The notes: generated by a model from the sequence alone, not told the origin. DNA of 64,000 nucleotides from Lentzea guizhouensis (GCF_001701025.1 NZ_CP016793.1:4030001-4094000); one strand, 5' to 3'; positions 1 to 10,357 are shown, counted from the first letter of the stretch. Numbers and translations are program-made.

Positions 1-2151
1 CCAGCAACGTCTCCTCGGCGAGCTCCAGCTCCCCCTGCTCGCGCTGGACCGTGCCGATCCCGGTGAGCGCCCGCCCCCGCCCGAACGGGTCGTCGGCCCG
101 CGCCTCCAGCACCTCTTCGAGCTGCGCGCGGGCGGTCTCGAACTCCCCGGTCCTGCGGTGGACGGCGGACCGCACCAGCAACGCCGTCTGCCGCGCCTGG
201 CTCGTCCCGACGGTGTCCGCGGCCTGCTGCGCGATCTGGCCCAGCTCCACCAGGTCCGCGACCCGGTCCTGTTTGAACAGGTGCGGGTACAGCATGTGCG
301 CGATCGCCAATGCGTGCTCCGCCAACGGTTCGCGCGCCACCGACCGGGCAGCGGCCAGCAGGTTCTCCGCCTCCTCCGTCAGCCACCGCAACGGTTCGTC
401 GATGTCCGCGGCAGTGGCGTTCGTCAGCGCACCGAACGCGTGCGGCCGCAGCTTGCGCAACGCGGCGGTCAACGTCTCGCGGTAGTGCGCCAGCGCCCGT
501 TCCAGCGCCTCCTGCCGTTCGCCGCTCGGCTGCTCGGCGCCGAAGAGCCGCAGCAGGTCGTGCACCCGGTAGCGCTCGGCCCCGCACGGTTCGACGAGCC
601 TGGCGTCCACCAGCGAGTCCAGCGCGCGGTCCACATCGGACTGCCCGAGCAGTGCCCGCGCCACGTCCTCGCTGACCGACGGCACGTTCAGGCGGCACAG
701 CAACGCGAACGCCCGCTTCGCCTGCCCGCCCAGCCCCTCGAAGCTCAGCTGGAAGCTCGACCGCACGCCGAGGTCGTCGAAGTGCAGCTCGTCCAGCCGG
801 TGCCGCCGGTCGGCGAGCCGGCGCGCCAGCGTCGCGGTCGTCCAGTCCGGCCGGCTGCGCAACCGCGCCGCGCGATCGTGAGCGCCAGCGGCAGGTGGTC
901 GCAGGCCCGGGCGACCTCCTTCGCCGCCTCGCCGTCGTCGCCGAGCAACCGCACGGCGTCGGCCTCCGGCAACGGGTCGAGCCGCACGTGCCGGGCGCCC
1001 AGGGTCGCGAGCATCCGGCGGCTGGTGATCAGCACCTTGGTGCCGGTCTCACCCGGCAGCAGCGGGCCGACCTGGGCCGCGTCGACCGCGTTGTCCAGCA
1101 CCACCAGCACCTTGCGCCTGGCGAGCGTCGAGCGGTAGAGCGCGGCGGCCTCGGACTCCTCGGTCGGGACCGCGAGCGGCGGCGTGCCCAGCGCGCGCAG
1201 GAACCGCCGGATCACCTCGCCGGGCGACTGCGGTGCACGGCCGGGCGTCGCGCCGTGCAGGTCCGCGTACAGCTGTCCATCGGGGAAGAGTTCAGCGAGC
1301 TCGTGCGCCGCCGTCACGACCAGTGCGCTCTTGCCCTGCCCTCCCGGTCCGTGCACCGCGACGACGGACTCGGCCGAACCGGTGACCAGCGCGACCTCCG
1401 CGGTGCGGCCGACGAAGTGCTCCGGCGCCTTCGGCAGCTCGCGGGGGACCGCCGGCAGGTCGCCCCGCAGGATCGCCGTGTGCAGGTCCTGCAGCTCCTG
1501 GCAGGGGTCGAGCCCGAGCTCGTCGGCCAGGTGCCTGCGGCCCTCCTCGTAGACGCGCAGCGCGTCCGCCTGCCGGCCACCGCGGTGCAGGGCGGTCATC
1601 AACGCGCCGCGCAACCGTTCCCTGGTCGGGTGCTGTGCCACGTACCCGGTCAGCTCGCCGATCACCTCCAGGTGCCGGCCGCCCCGGACCTTCTTCTCCA
1701 CACTGCGCTCGACGGCCGCGAGCCGCTCCTCCTCCAGCTGGTTCGCGAGCTGCGTGTTCGTCGTGAGCTCGGCGAGCGCGGGCCCGCGCCAGTGGCTCAG
1801 CGCCTCGTCGGGATCCGCCGCCGAGCGGAACCGGTGCAGGTCGAGGCTTCCCGCCGGGACGTCGAGCCGGTAGCCCTGGCGAGACCAGTGCAGCGCTACG
1901 CCGGGCAGCTCCTTCAGTGCCCGCCGCAGCTGCGACACGTGCACCTGAACGGCCTTGCGCGCGCTCGCGGGCGGGTCGCCGTCCCACAGGACCGACATCA
2001 GGTGGTCGACGCTCACGGTCTGCCCGGTGTGCACCAACAGCAGCGCGAGGACCTGGCGGGGTTGACCGGCGGGGACGCGGACGTCCCGCTGCCCGTGCGT
2101 GACGAGCAGCGGCCCGAGCACCCCGAACCGGACACCCTCCACGGCGTTCAC
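1..2151 (-). CDS. AfsR/SARP-type transcriptional regulator with NB-ARC ATPase, frameshifted and 3'-partial
   Basis: Likely a cytoplasmic activator of a nearby pathway. In order from the N terminus it has an OmpR-like winged-helix DNA-binding domain (about residues 1-95), a bacterial transcriptional activation domain (about 100-240), and an NB-ARC ATPase with P-loop GPGGQGKS. The reading frame breaks near 871: after LPLALTIA the frame shifts, and a frame one base off continues with the expected winged-helix/TPR region to the window edge. One missing G in a GCG-rich run would restore it. The GTG at 2151 was chosen because the conserved VRFGVLGPLL stretch follows closely; GTG 2142 is an alternative. 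The C terminus lies outside the window. The frameshift may be genuine or a sequence error. Confidence 0.8.
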
Positions 2152-2307
2152 GATATCCCGGTGTCCCAACTGGTTCACAACCGCGAAAGTCCACAACGCG
2201 CAGGTGGTGCGGCTCGATATCGGTATCGCTTTGTCCGCCGTAAATCCGGTGCGCCGAGAAGACCGCTGCGCCGACCGGCGGGGGACCGCTTGCACCGGCG
2301 ACTGGAA

Positions 2308-2325
2308 CACGTTTTGGAAAACGTG
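2308..2325. promoter_or_regulatory. Perfect palindrome CACGTTTTGGAAAACGTG (candidate operator)
   Basis: Two 8-base arms around a GG centre, in a locally AT-richer stretch 157 bases upstream of the GTG start of the SARP gene. The size and symmetry fit a dimeric repressor site (LacI-like operators have this shape), but the regulator is not identifiable. A role in SARP promoter control is inference. Confidence 0.4.
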
Positions 2326-2424
2326 CGGATCGAGCAACGGTCAACGACGAAGTTCCGTCTACTCCGTTGGGGAGCGAGTCGCGTTGCGCCCCTCGGGTGT
2401 CAGCCAACAGGTGGAGGCGCGATC

Positions 2425-2652
2425 ATGGACGCGATCCGCGCGGGGAAAGGTGTGCGAATCGCCGTCGGACCGGCAAAAGTCGTGCGAAAATCGTTCGCGG
2501 ACCGCGGACGGGCACCGGCGACGCACCTGAGGTCGACGTTGCGTGGTGGGAGCCGGACCAGCCCGTGGGCGGATTGGGTGAGCTGGGTGCCCGGCTGTCG
2601 CAGCGGCACTCGGATTCTTTGGTGCGGAAAACAGAACACTGATTTGCGGTAG
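2425..2652 (+). CDS. Possible small protein of unknown function (75 codons)
   Basis: An ATG is preceded by GGAGG with 7 bases of spacing, a near-ideal ribosome-binding site, in the otherwise empty 611-base gap 2152-2762. I do not recognise the 75-residue product (begins MDAIRAGKGV). From about 2520 a different frame looks more protein-like (PEVDVAWWEPDQP), so the gene could be a frameshifted small protein or simply spurious. The rest of the gap shows only the palindrome at 2308 and presumed promoter sequence for the GGDEF gene. Confidence 0.25.
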   Translation: MDAIRAGKGVRIAVGPAKVVRKSFADRGRAPATHLRSTLRGGSRTSPWADWVSWVPGCRSGTRILWCGKQNTDLR

Positions 2653-2762
2653 CGTCGGATCCGTATTAGTGGGTCACCTCATTGGAGTAACGGCGGTGCC
2701 GCGATGATGAGGAGTCGGGCATCATCACTGGCTCGACCAAGTCGCAGAACGAGGGGTCTCGT

Positions 2763-4892
2763 GTGACCATCTTCCGTGCCGGCCGGACCGGAGCGTGGTG
2801 GATGTACCTGGTGGCAGGTCACCTGCTGCTGGGCATCTACTACCTGATTCCGGTGAGTCCCGCGGGCACAACGGGACAGACGGTGCGAGTGGTGCTCTAC
2901 TGCACGATCTCCGCGTCCGCCGCCGTCGCGACATTCGCCGGGGTGAAGCGCAACCGCCCCCAATGGAGACGGCCCTGGGTGTTCCTCGCGCTGAGCCAGG
3001 TCGTTTACGCGGTGGCGGACCTGACGTTCTACGCGTCGCACTACATCTTCCGGTACACGGTTTACCCCTCGTACGCGGACATCTTCTACCTGGGCCACTA
3101 CCCGTTGATGGTCGCGGGCGTGATCCTGCTGATCCGCCGCCGCACGCCAGGGCTTGACCTGCCGAGCCTGCTCGACGCCGCCGTGCTCGCGGTGGTGGCC
3201 GGCATGGCGTCCTGGCTCTACGTCATCGGCCCGCAGGCGCGGCTCACGTCGCCGGTGCTGGTGAAGGTCGCCTCGCTGGGCTACCCGATGATGGACCTCG
3301 CGCTCTTCGTGGTGGCGCTGAGGCTGATCTTCGGCGCCGGGCCGCGACCGCGCGCGTTCGTGCTGCTGACGGCGAACCTGCTGGGCATCCTCACCGCCGA
3401 CACCATCTACGTCCTGCAGCGCCTCGACGGCAGCTACCACGCGGGCAACTTCCTCGACGCCATCTGGCTGTCCGCGAACCTCTGCATGGGCGCCGCCGCG
3501 TTGCACCCGACGATGGCCAGGCTGGTCGACCGGGCGCACATGAAGGACGTCGGCCTGAGCCGCGGCCGGCTCATCGCGCTGTGCTCGGCCGCGCTGGCGG
3601 CACCGGTGCTGATGCTGGTGCACGACGTCGGCCAGTCGTCGCAGGACGTCGTGGTGATCGCGGCGGGCAGCGCGCTGCTGTCGTTGCTGATCATCGCCCG
3701 CCTGGCGGGGCTCGTGGCCGACCAGCGCAAGCTCGCGATCACCGACAGCCTCACCGGCCTGCACACCCGCCGGTTCTTCGAGGCGCAGCTGCCGCTGGAG
3801 ATCTCGCGCGCCCGGCGCAACGACGGCTCGGTCGCGGTGTTCATCATCGACGTCGACCGGTTCAAGTCGATCAACGACAACTACGGCCACCCCGCCGGGG
3901 ACGACGTGCTGATGGAGGTCGCCGCCCGGTTGCGCGCGGCCTCGCGGTCCGGTGAGGTGCTCGCGCGCTACGGCGGCGAGGAGTTCGCGCTGCTCGTGCC
4001 GGACGCGGGCCCCACCAGGCTGTCGGTGATCGCGAACCGGCTGCGCGAACGCGTGGCGGAGAGGCCGATCCCGGTCAACGCGGGCAACGACGACATCCCG
4101 CTGTCGGTCACGGTGTCGGTGGGGTCGGCGAGCTTCCCGACGCACGGCGACGGCCCCGACGAGGTCGTGGTGATCGCGGACCGCGCGCTGTACGCGGCGA
4201 AGGCGGCCGGGCGCAACCGGATCGCGGTCGGTCCCGAGCCGTTGCCCGCGGTCGACCCGGACACCGACGGCGCGATGGCGGAGTTCCTCTGCCAGGTGGC
4301 CGACCGGGTGGACGGGTGGCTGCACCGCTACGACCACAGCCGTTCGGTGTCGCGCTGGGCCGGGGTGGCCGCCGGGGAGTTCGGCCTCGACGCGCCCACG
4401 ATCAGGGTGGCGCAGCTGTCCGGCCGCCTGCACGACATCGGCAAGATCATCATCCCGGAGGTCGTGCTGACCAAGCCGGGCGCGTTGTCGGAGGAGGAGT
4501 GGCGGCTGCTGCGCCAGCACCCGGACTTCGGCTACCGGCTCGCGCGGATGGTGCCGGGGTTCGCGGGCGTGGCGCACGTGATCAGGCAGCAGCACGAGCG
4601 CTACGACGGCACCGGCTACCCGGACGGGTTGAAGGGCGCGGACATCAGGGCCGAGGCGCGGATCCTGTCCGTGTGCGTCGCGTGGGCGGCGATGCGGTCC
4701 AACCGTCCACATCAGACCGCGCTGGACGAGAACCGGGCGCGGCGGGAACTGTGGGCCGGACGCGGCGAACAGTTCGATCCGGACGTTGTGGACATGTTCC
4801 TCGATCTGCACACCCAGGGCAGCATCGGAATGTTGCGTCCGTCCGGATTGTCCATTCAGGAGGCTGGTTTTCCCGCCGACTTCAGGCCGTGA
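2763..4892 (+). CDS. Membrane GGDEF / HD-GYP dual-domain cyclic-di-GMP protein
   Basis: Predicted 709-residue cyclic-di-GMP signalling protein. The first ~320 residues are a polytopic membrane sensor with roughly eight to nine hydrophobic segments. A GGDEF domain follows with the active-site motif GGEEF at 404-408. The inhibitory I-site is RSGE rather than RxxD. The C-terminal HD-GYP domain keeps HDIGK (H557-D558) and GTGYP. However, the usual HH pair reads QH (Q610-H611), and the metal-binding Asp of the usual DAYDAM stretch is Val (about residue 639). Synthesis of c-di-GMP is therefore plausible, while the phosphodiesterase half looks impaired. The GTG start has GAGGGG upstream. The gene ends 15-27 bases before the permease gene, so they may be co-transcribed. 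Confidence 0.9.
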   Translation: MTIFRAGRTGAWWMYLVAGHLLLGIYYLIPVSPAGTTGQTVRVVLYCTISASAAVATFAGVKRNRPQWRRPWVFLALSQVVYAVADLTFYASHYIFRYTVYPSYADIFYLGHYPLMVAGVILLIRRRTPGLDLPSLLDAAVLAVVAGMASWLYVIGPQARLTSPVLVKVASLGYPMMDLALFVVALRLIFGAGPRPRAFVLLTANLLGILTADTIYVLQRLDGSYHAGNFLDAIWLSANLCMGAAALHPTMARLVDRAHMKDVGLSRGRLIALCSAALAAPVLMLVHDVGQSSQDVVVIAAGSALLSLLIIARLAGLVADQRKLAITDSLTGLHTRRFFEAQLPLEISRARRNDGSVAVFIIDVDRFKSINDNYGHPAGDDVLMEVAARLRAASRSGEVLARYGGEEFALLVPDAGPTRLSVIANRLRERVAERPIPVNAGNDDIPLSVTVSVGSASFPTHGDGPDEVVVIADRALYAAKAAGRNRIAVGPEPLPAVDPDTDGAMAEFLCQVADRVDGWLHRYDHSRSVSRWAGVAAGEFGLDAPTIRVAQLSGRLHDIGKIIIPEVVLTKPGALSEEEWRLLRQHPDFGYRLARMVPGFAGVAHVIRQQHERYDGTGYPDGLKGADIRAEARILSVCVAWAAMRSNRPHQTALDENRARRELWAGRGEQFDPDVVDMFLDLHTQGSIGMLRPSGLSIQEAGFPADFRP

Positions 4893-4919
4893 CCACCCGC
4901 GGGTGGCATGCTTCGCGCC

Positions 4920-6893
4920 ATGAGCACGGAGTACGCCGTCCCCGCGGAGGTCCCCAGCCCGCAGCGGCTGGCCCCGCCCGGTGGTCCGCTGGCGCGCTGG
5001 CTGCTCGCCGACCGGGTGGCGCCGAGCGGGCCCGAGGCGCACCCGTCGCACGCCAAGCCGCACGCGTGGTGGAAGGTCATGACGCTCACCGGCGTCGACT
5101 ACTTCTCCACGCTGTCGTACCTGCCGGGCATCGCGGCGCTGGCGGCGGGAGCGTTGTCCCCGCTGGCCACGCTGCTGATCGTCGCCCTGACGCTGCTGGG
5201 CATGCTGCCGATGTACCGGCGGGTGGCGCGGGAGAGCCCGCACGGCCAGGGCTCGGTGGCGATGCTGGAGAACCTGCTGCCGTTCTGGCGCGGCAAGGTC
5301 TTCGTGCTCGTGCTGCTCGGGTTCGTGGCGACGTCGTGGATCATCACGATCACGCTGTCGGCCGCGGACGCCTCGGTGCACGCGCTAGAGAACCCGTACG
5401 TGCCGCAGGCGCTGCACGGCCACGAGCTCACGGTGACGATCGTGCTGCTGCTGGTCCTCGGCGGGGTGTTCCTGCTGGGCTTCAGCGAGGCCGTGGGCGT
5501 CGCGATCCCGCTGGTGGCGGTGTTCCTCGCCCTCAACGCCGTCGTGGCCGTGGTGGGCCTCGTGGACGTGTTCGCGACGCCGGACGCCCTGCAGCGCTGG
5601 ATCGACGCCCTGGGGGTGCACGGCGACGGCGTGTTCGGAGTGGTCGGGCCGGCGGTCCTGGCGTTCCCGCTGCTCGTGCTCGGCCTGTCCGGGTTCGAGA
5701 CGGGCGTCTCGATGATGCCGCTGGTCGCCGCCTCCGGGAAGACGCCGCGGGAGCAGCTGGAGAGCCGGGTGCGCAACACCCGCAAGCTGCTCACGACCGC
5801 CGCGCTGATCATGTCGGTGTACCTGGTCGCCACGTCGTTCATCACGACCGTGCTGGTGCCGCAGGACAAGTTCGCGGCGGGCGGCCCCGCCAACGGCCGG
5901 GCGCTCGCCTACCTCGCGCACGAGCTGCTGGGTGAGGCGTTCGGCACCGTCTACGACATCAGCAGCATCCTGATCCTGTGGTTCGCCGGTGCGTCCGCGA
6001 TGGCGGGCCTGATCAACATCGTGCCGCGCTACCTGCCGTCCTACGGCATGGCACCGGAGTGGGGCCGCGCGGTCCGGCCGGTGGTGATCGTCTACACGGT
6101 CATCTGCGTCATCATCACGATCATCTTCAACGCCGACGTCAACGCGCAGGCCGGCGCGTACGCCACCGGGATCCTGGCGATGATGGTGTCCGGGTCGTTC
6201 GCGGTGACGGTGTCGGCGTGGCGCAAGAGGCAGCGCGGCGCGACGACCGGCTTCACCGTGCTGACGCTGGTGCTGCTGTACGCGCTGGTGGAGAACGTGG
6301 TCGAGAAGCCGGACGGCATCACCATCTCGCTCGGCTTCATCCTCGGGATCGTGGTGATCTCGCTGGTGTCGCGGGTGTCGCGCACGACCGAGCTGCGGGT
6401 CGAGAAGATCGAGTTCGACGAGGACGCCCGCCGGTTCATCACCGGAACGATCGCGAACGACGGCCGGATCACGTTGATCGCCAACCGCCGCCAGTCCGGT
6501 GACAAGGCCGAGTACGACGAGAAGGAGACCGAGCAGCGCGGGATCAACCCGGTGCCCGGCACGGCGGACGTGATCTTCCTGGAGATCGACATCGTCGACC
6601 CGTCGGCGTTCACGAACGTGCTGCGCGTGCGCGGTGCCGAGGTGGACGGGCACCGGGTGCTGCGGGCGTCGGCACCGGCCGCGCCGAACGCGATCGCGGC
6701 GGTCCTGCTGGCGTTGCGCGACTCGACCGGCGTGATCCCGCACGCGCACTTCGAGTGGTCGGAGGGGAACCCGCTCGGCCACCTGTTCCGCTACCTGATC
6801 CTCGGCCGCGGCGACACGCCACCGGTCGTGCGCGAGATCATCCGCTCGGCCGAGCGCGATCCTGCCCGGCGCCCCCGCATCCACGTCGGATAG
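4920..6893 (+). CDS. APC-superfamily amino-acid permease
   Basis: An integral-membrane transporter of about 657 residues, related to amino acid/polyamine permeases of the APC superfamily. A cytoplasmic N-terminal segment (about 50 residues) precedes about 12 hydrophobic helices, beginning with the characteristic [13 protein letters not shown] near helix 1 (about residues 57-70). A hydrophilic cytoplasmic C-terminal domain of about 170 residues follows the last helix. The substrate cannot be read from sequence. An upstream ATG at 4908 is possible, but 4920 leaves a better distance to the GGGTGG at 4901. It lies immediately downstream of the GGDEF gene on the same strand. Confidence 0.85.
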   Translation: MSTEYAVPAEVPSPQRLAPPGGPLARWLLADRVAPSGPEAHPSHAKPHAWWKVMTLTGVDYFSTLSYLPGIAALAAGALSPLATLLIVALTLLGMLPMYRRVARESPHGQGSVAMLENLLPFWRGKVFVLVLLGFVATSWIITITLSAADASVHALENPYVPQALHGHELTVTIVLLLVLGGVFLLGFSEAVGVAIPLVAVFLALNAVVAVVGLVDVFATPDALQRWIDALGVHGDGVFGVVGPAVLAFPLLVLGLSGFETGVSMMPLVAASGKTPREQLESRVRNTRKLLTTAALIMSVYLVATSFITTVLVPQDKFAAGGPANGRALAYLAHELLGEAFGTVYDISSILILWFAGASAMAGLINIVPRYLPSYGMAPEWGRAVRPVVIVYTVICVIITIIFNADVNAQAGAYATGILAMMVSGSFAVTVSAWRKRQRGATTGFTVLTLVLLYALVENVVEKPDGITISLGFILGIVVISLVSRVSRTTELRVEKIEFDEDARRFITGTIANDGRITLIANRRQSGDKAEYDEKETEQRGINPVPGTADVIFLEIDIVDPSAFTNVLRVRGAEVDGHRVLRASAPAAPNAIAAVLLALRDSTGVIPHAHFEWSEGNPLGHLFRYLILGRGDTPPVVREIIRSAERDPARRPRIHVG

Positions 6894-6939
6894 CTGCGAG
6901 AATCTCCTTGGTACGTCGGACTACCAGGGGGATGGACGG

Positions 6940-8493
6940 ATGTATCGAAAGACGACGGTGGTGCTCGCCGTCATGGTGGTGGCTGCGGGTGTGGTGCCCG
7001 CCGTGGCCGAGACCTCTTCCGGCGGACCGATTCGGCCGGTCCAGTCGTGTTCGTCGCTGGCGCGCCAGTACCCGCTTCCGGATGCCCGCACGCAGGTCAC
7101 GTCGGCGGTCGTGGTGCCGGCGGCGGCCGGAGTGCCGGAGTTCTGCGACGTGCGCGGCACGATCGAGCCGAACATCGGGTTCCGGGTGAAGCTGCCGACG
7201 CAGACCTACCGCGGGCGGTACGTCCAGGTGGGCTGTGGCGGGTTCTGCGGTTTCGTGGAGGAGACGGCCTTTCCGCAGTGCGGGCCGGCGTTCGGGGACG
7301 CGGCGGTGGCGACCAGCGACACCGGCCACCAGGTGGCGCCGGACAACCCGGTCGACACGCGGTGGGCCCGCGACGACCAGCAGGCGCGGGACGACTTCTT
7401 CCACCGCTCGCAGCACGTGCTGGCGCGCGTGTCGAAGGTGATCACGAAGACCTACTTCGGCTCCGCGCCGCGCCGGTCGTACTTCACCGGCTGCTCGAAC
7501 GGCGGCCGGCAGGCGTTGCAGCTGGCCCAGCGCTACCCGCACGACTTCGACGGCATCGTGGCCGGCGCACCGGCCGGGTTCTTCGGCGCGCTGGTGGGCT
7601 ACCAGGCGTGGATCACCCGCAACGCCGTCCCGAACGACAAGATCGACCTGCTGCACGCGGCCGTGCTGCAGGAGTGCGACGGCCTCGACGGCCTGGTCGA
7701 CGGGCAGCTCGACGAGCCGCGGTTGTGCCGCTTCGACCCCGCCTCGCTGGCTCCCGCGCTGACCGGCGAGGAGATCGCACGGGTGCGCAACCTCTACGCC
7801 GGTCCCTCCGACGGCGGGGTGCGGCTCTACCCCGGCGGGCAGTCGTACGGTTCCGAGCTCGGCTGGAAGTACTGGATCAACGAGGTGTCCGGCTTCTCGA
7901 TCTCCGGTGCGCTGGCCGAGAACGCCCTGAAGCACCTCGTCTACCCGATCGGGAAGCCACATTCCTCGTTGGACTCCTTCGAGTTCACCGTGCGGGAGCT
8001 CCACCGGGTGGCGCAGGAGACCGTGAAGGCGAACGCGATGTCGCTGGACCTGCGCGAGTTCCGGCGTTCGGGCGGCAAGCTGGTGGTCTGGCACGGCGCC
8101 GGCGACCCCGGCATCCCGGTCGAGGGCACGCTCGACTACTGGCAGCGGCTGACCGGGGGCAGGACGCAGGACTGGGCGCGGTTGTTCGTCGTGCCTTCGT
8201 TGCACCACTGCGGCAACGGTGACGAGCTGACGGCGTTCGACCCGTTCCCCGCGCTGGTCCAGTGGGTCGAGGGTGGTGCGGCGCCGACGTCGGTGACCGC
8301 GTCCGGTGTCGGCGACGACGGCACCGTCGTGCGCACCCGGCCGGTGTTCCCGTACCCGTTGCGCGCCAAGTACGACGGCTCGGGGAGCATCGACGACGCC
8401 GCGAACTTCGCCGCGGCGCCCGGCTACCGCCTCTCCGATCGCATCAGGTGGGCCGGCGAGGGTCTCTACCGGCCCGGACCCGTTGCTCCCTGA
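6940..8493 (+). CDS. Secreted tannase/feruloyl-esterase family hydrolase
   Basis: An extracellular serine esterase, probably releasing gallic or hydroxycinnamic acids from plant polymers (family-level inference). The 517-residue product has a classic signal peptide (about residues 1-23). The tannase-family CS-D-HC arrangement is complete: nucleophile in GCSNGGRQ (C185, S186), Asp in HGAGDPG (D389), and His-Cys in HHCGNG (H423, C424). The paired Cys residues normally form a disulfide linking nucleophile and His. It ends in a 28-base tail-to-tail overlap with the convergent hydrolase gene. Confidence 0.88.
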   Translation: MYRKTTVVLAVMVVAAGVVPAVAETSSGGPIRPVQSCSSLARQYPLPDARTQVTSAVVVPAAAGVPEFCDVRGTIEPNIGFRVKLPTQTYRGRYVQVGCGGFCGFVEETAFPQCGPAFGDAAVATSDTGHQVAPDNPVDTRWARDDQQARDDFFHRSQHVLARVSKVITKTYFGSAPRRSYFTGCSNGGRQALQLAQRYPHDFDGIVAGAPAGFFGALVGYQAWITRNAVPNDKIDLLHAAVLQECDGLDGLVDGQLDEPRLCRFDPASLAPALTGEEIARVRNLYAGPSDGGVRLYPGGQSYGSELGWKYWINEVSGFSISGALAENALKHLVYPIGKPHSSLDSFEFTVRELHRVAQETVKANAMSLDLREFRRSGGKLVVWHGAGDPGIPVEGTLDYWQRLTGGRTQDWARLFVVPSLHHCGNGDELTAFDPFPALVQWVEGGAAPTSVTASGVGDDGTVVRTRPVFPYPLRAKYDGSGSIDDAANFAAAPGYRLSDRIRWAGEGLYRPGPVAP

Positions 8494-9410
8494 CGGAATT
8501 TCTCGATGGCGGCCTGCAACGCGCTGTCGGTGCTGCTGGTCGCCTGGTGGCCCGCGTCGCTCACGAACACGAGCTCGGCGTCGGGCCACCGCTGGGCCAC
8601 GGCCCACGCGTTCTCCGGCGGGCCGCCGAAGTCCCTGCGCCCGTGGATGAGCACGCCCGGGATGCCCGTGAGCCTGTCCAGGTTGTCGAGGATGTGGTTC
8701 GCTTCCAGGAACGCCTCGTTGCCCCAGTAGTGCGTGACGATCCGCGCGAGCGTGTAGGACGTGCGCGGGTCCTCGTACCGCGTGCCGGTGAAGTCGTTGT
8801 CGCCGCCGGACATGAGCGTCAGGTCCCACTTGTTCCAGTCGTGCGCGGCTTTCGCCCTGGTTTCGGGATCTGGTGAGTTCAGCAGCCTGTGGTAGGCGAC
8901 GGCGAGGTTGCCGTCCCGGTCCTCTTCCGGCACGCCGCGCTGGAGCTCCGCGAAGTGGTCGGGGAAGAACAGCCGCGCACCTCTGGTGAGCCAGGCGTGC
9001 TCCTCGGGCCGCGACGTCGTGACCGCGCTGATGATCATCTCGCTGACCCGGTGCGGGTGCTGGACCGCGTAGGCCAGCATGAGCGTCGACCCCCAGGACG
9101 CCCCGGCGATGAGCCACTTCTCGATCCCGAGGTGCTCGCGGAGCTTCTCGGCGTCGTCGATGAGGTGCTGGGTGGTGTTGTGCTCCAGGCTGGTCGCCGG
9201 GTCACCGGCGTGCGGAGTGCTCTGGCCGCAGCCGCGCTGGTCCCACAGCACCAGCAACCAGTGCTCGGGGTCGAAGTCCTCGCGCCACCGCGGGTTCAGG
9301 CCACTGCCGGGTCCGCCGTGGAACACGACCGCCGGTTTCCCCTGGGAGTTTCCGCTGACCTCGTAGTGGATCCGTTGCCCGTCACCGACGTCGAGCCAGC
9401 CCTCGTTCAC
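8466..9410 (-). CDS. Prolyl aminopeptidase-like alpha/beta hydrolase (copy 2 of tandem pair)
   Basis: A 314-residue cytoplasmic alpha/beta hydrolase of the S33 prolyl iminopeptidase group, predicted to remove N-terminal proline from peptides. HGGPG (31-35) forms the oxyanion-hole loop, the nucleophile is in GASWGS (S105), and the catalytic His is in DAGHQ near the C terminus. The GTG start at 9410 is fixed by a 4-base GTGA overlap with the stop of the upstream paralogue, implying translational coupling. The two proteins align almost end to end, so they arose by tandem duplication. Substrate divergence between copies is possible. Confidence 0.85.
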   Translation of the reverse strand: MNEGWLDVGDGQRIHYEVSGNSQGKPAVVFHGGPGSGLNPRWREDFDPEHWLLVLWDQRGCGQSTPHAGDPATSLEHNTTQHLIDDAEKLREHLGIEKWLIAGASWGSTLMLAYAVQHPHRVSEMIISAVTTSRPEEHAWLTRGARLFFPDHFAELQRGVPEEDRDGNLAVAYHRLLNSPDPETRAKAAHDWNKWDLTLMSGGDNDFTGTRYEDPRTSYTLARIVTHYWGNEAFLEANHILDNLDRLTGIPGVLIHGRRDFGGPPENAWAVAQRWPDAELVFVSDAGHQATSSTDSALQAAIEKFRQGATGPGR

Positions 9411-10357
9411 CGGAACTTCGCCACGGCCGCGGTGATCGCCTGGCTCATGCTGTTGCCCTCCTGGGCCTGGTGCCCGGCGTCGCCGAGGATCACCAGCTCG
9501 GCGTCCGGCCACCCCTTGGCCACCGCCCACGCGGTGTGCAGCGGCCCGCCGAAGTCGTTGCGCCCGTGGATGAGCACACCCGGAATGCCCTTGAGCCGGT
9601 GCAGGTTGTCGATGATCTCGTTCGGTTCGAGGAACGCCTCGTTGCCCCAGTAGTGGGTCACGACCCGTGCCGTGGTGTACCGGAAGCCGGGGTCGTCGTA
9701 GGGCGTGCCGGTGAAGTCGTTGTTGCCACCGGTGACCGTGGCCAGGTCCCACTTGCTCCAGTCGTGGGCGGCCTTCTCGCGCGTTGCCGCGTCGGCCGAG
9801 TTGAGCAGCCGGTGGTAGGCGAGGGCGAGGTTGCCGTCGCGGTCGTCCTCCGGCAGCCCTTCGAGGAACTTCTCGAAGTGGTCGGGGAAGAACATGCTCA
9901 GCCCGCGGGTGATCCAGGCGTGCTCCTCGGGCCTGGACGTGGTGACCGCGGCGAGGATGATCTCGCTGACCCGGTGCGGGTGCTGCTCGGCGTAGGCCAG
10001 GGCGAGCGTGGAGCCCCAGGAACCGCCGATGACCAGCCACCTGTCGATGCCGAGGTGGTCGCGGAGCTTGTCGGCGTCGTCGACGAGGTTCTGGGTCGTG
10101 TTGTGTTCGAGGCTGGTGGCCGGGTCACCGGCGTGCGGGGTGCTCCGGCCGCACCCGCGTTGGTGCCAGATGACCAGTTTCCAGTGGGCGGGGTCGAAGT
10201 CGCGGTACCAGCGGGCACCGTCGGAGGGCGCGCCCGGCCCGCCGTGGAACACGACGGCGGCTTTGCCGTCCGGGTTGCCGCTGATCTCCCAGTGGATGTG
10301 GTTGCCGTGGGAGACGGGGAGGAGGCCCTGGTCGTAGGGCTGGTAGTCGGAGGGCAT
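9407..10357 (-). CDS. Prolyl aminopeptidase-like alpha/beta hydrolase (copy 1 of tandem pair)
   Basis: A 316-residue S33-family alpha/beta hydrolase. It has HGGPG at 38-42, GGSWGS with nucleophile S113 (the exact prolyl aminopeptidase motif), and a DAGHQ catalytic His near the end. It leads the two-gene transcript with its paralogue. The ATG at 10357 begins MPSDYQPYDQ and no better start is nearby. It lacks a signal peptide, so it should act on cytoplasmic peptides. The 127-base gap to the DUF305 gene (10358-10484) must hold its promoter; I see no other feature there. Confidence 0.87.
   Translation of the reverse strand: MPSDYQPYDQGLLPVSHGNHIHWEISGNPDGKAAVVFHGGPGAPSDGARWYRDFDPAHWKLVIWHQRGCGRSTPHAGDPATSLEHNTTQNLVDDADKLRDHLGIDRWLVIGGSWGSTLALAYAEQHPHRVSEIILAAVTTSRPEEHAWITRGLSMFFPDHFEKFLEGLPEDDRDGNLALAYHRLLNSADAATREKAAHDWSKWDLATVTGGNNDFTGTPYDDPGFRYTTARVVTHYWGNEAFLEPNEIIDNLHRLKGIPGVLIHGRNDFGGPLHTAWAVAKGWPDAELVILGDAGHQAQEGNSMSQAITAAVAKFR

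Noticed and set aside
2679..5381. A 900-codon open frame on the minus strand
   Set aside because: It is the antisense shadow of the GGDEF/HD-GYP and permease genes; its Arg/His/Gln-rich composition is typical of antisense high-GC frames and no domain is recognisable.
6838..9117. A 759-codon minus-strand open frame
   Set aside because: Shadows the tannase gene and the hydrolase gene in another frame; repetitive basic composition.
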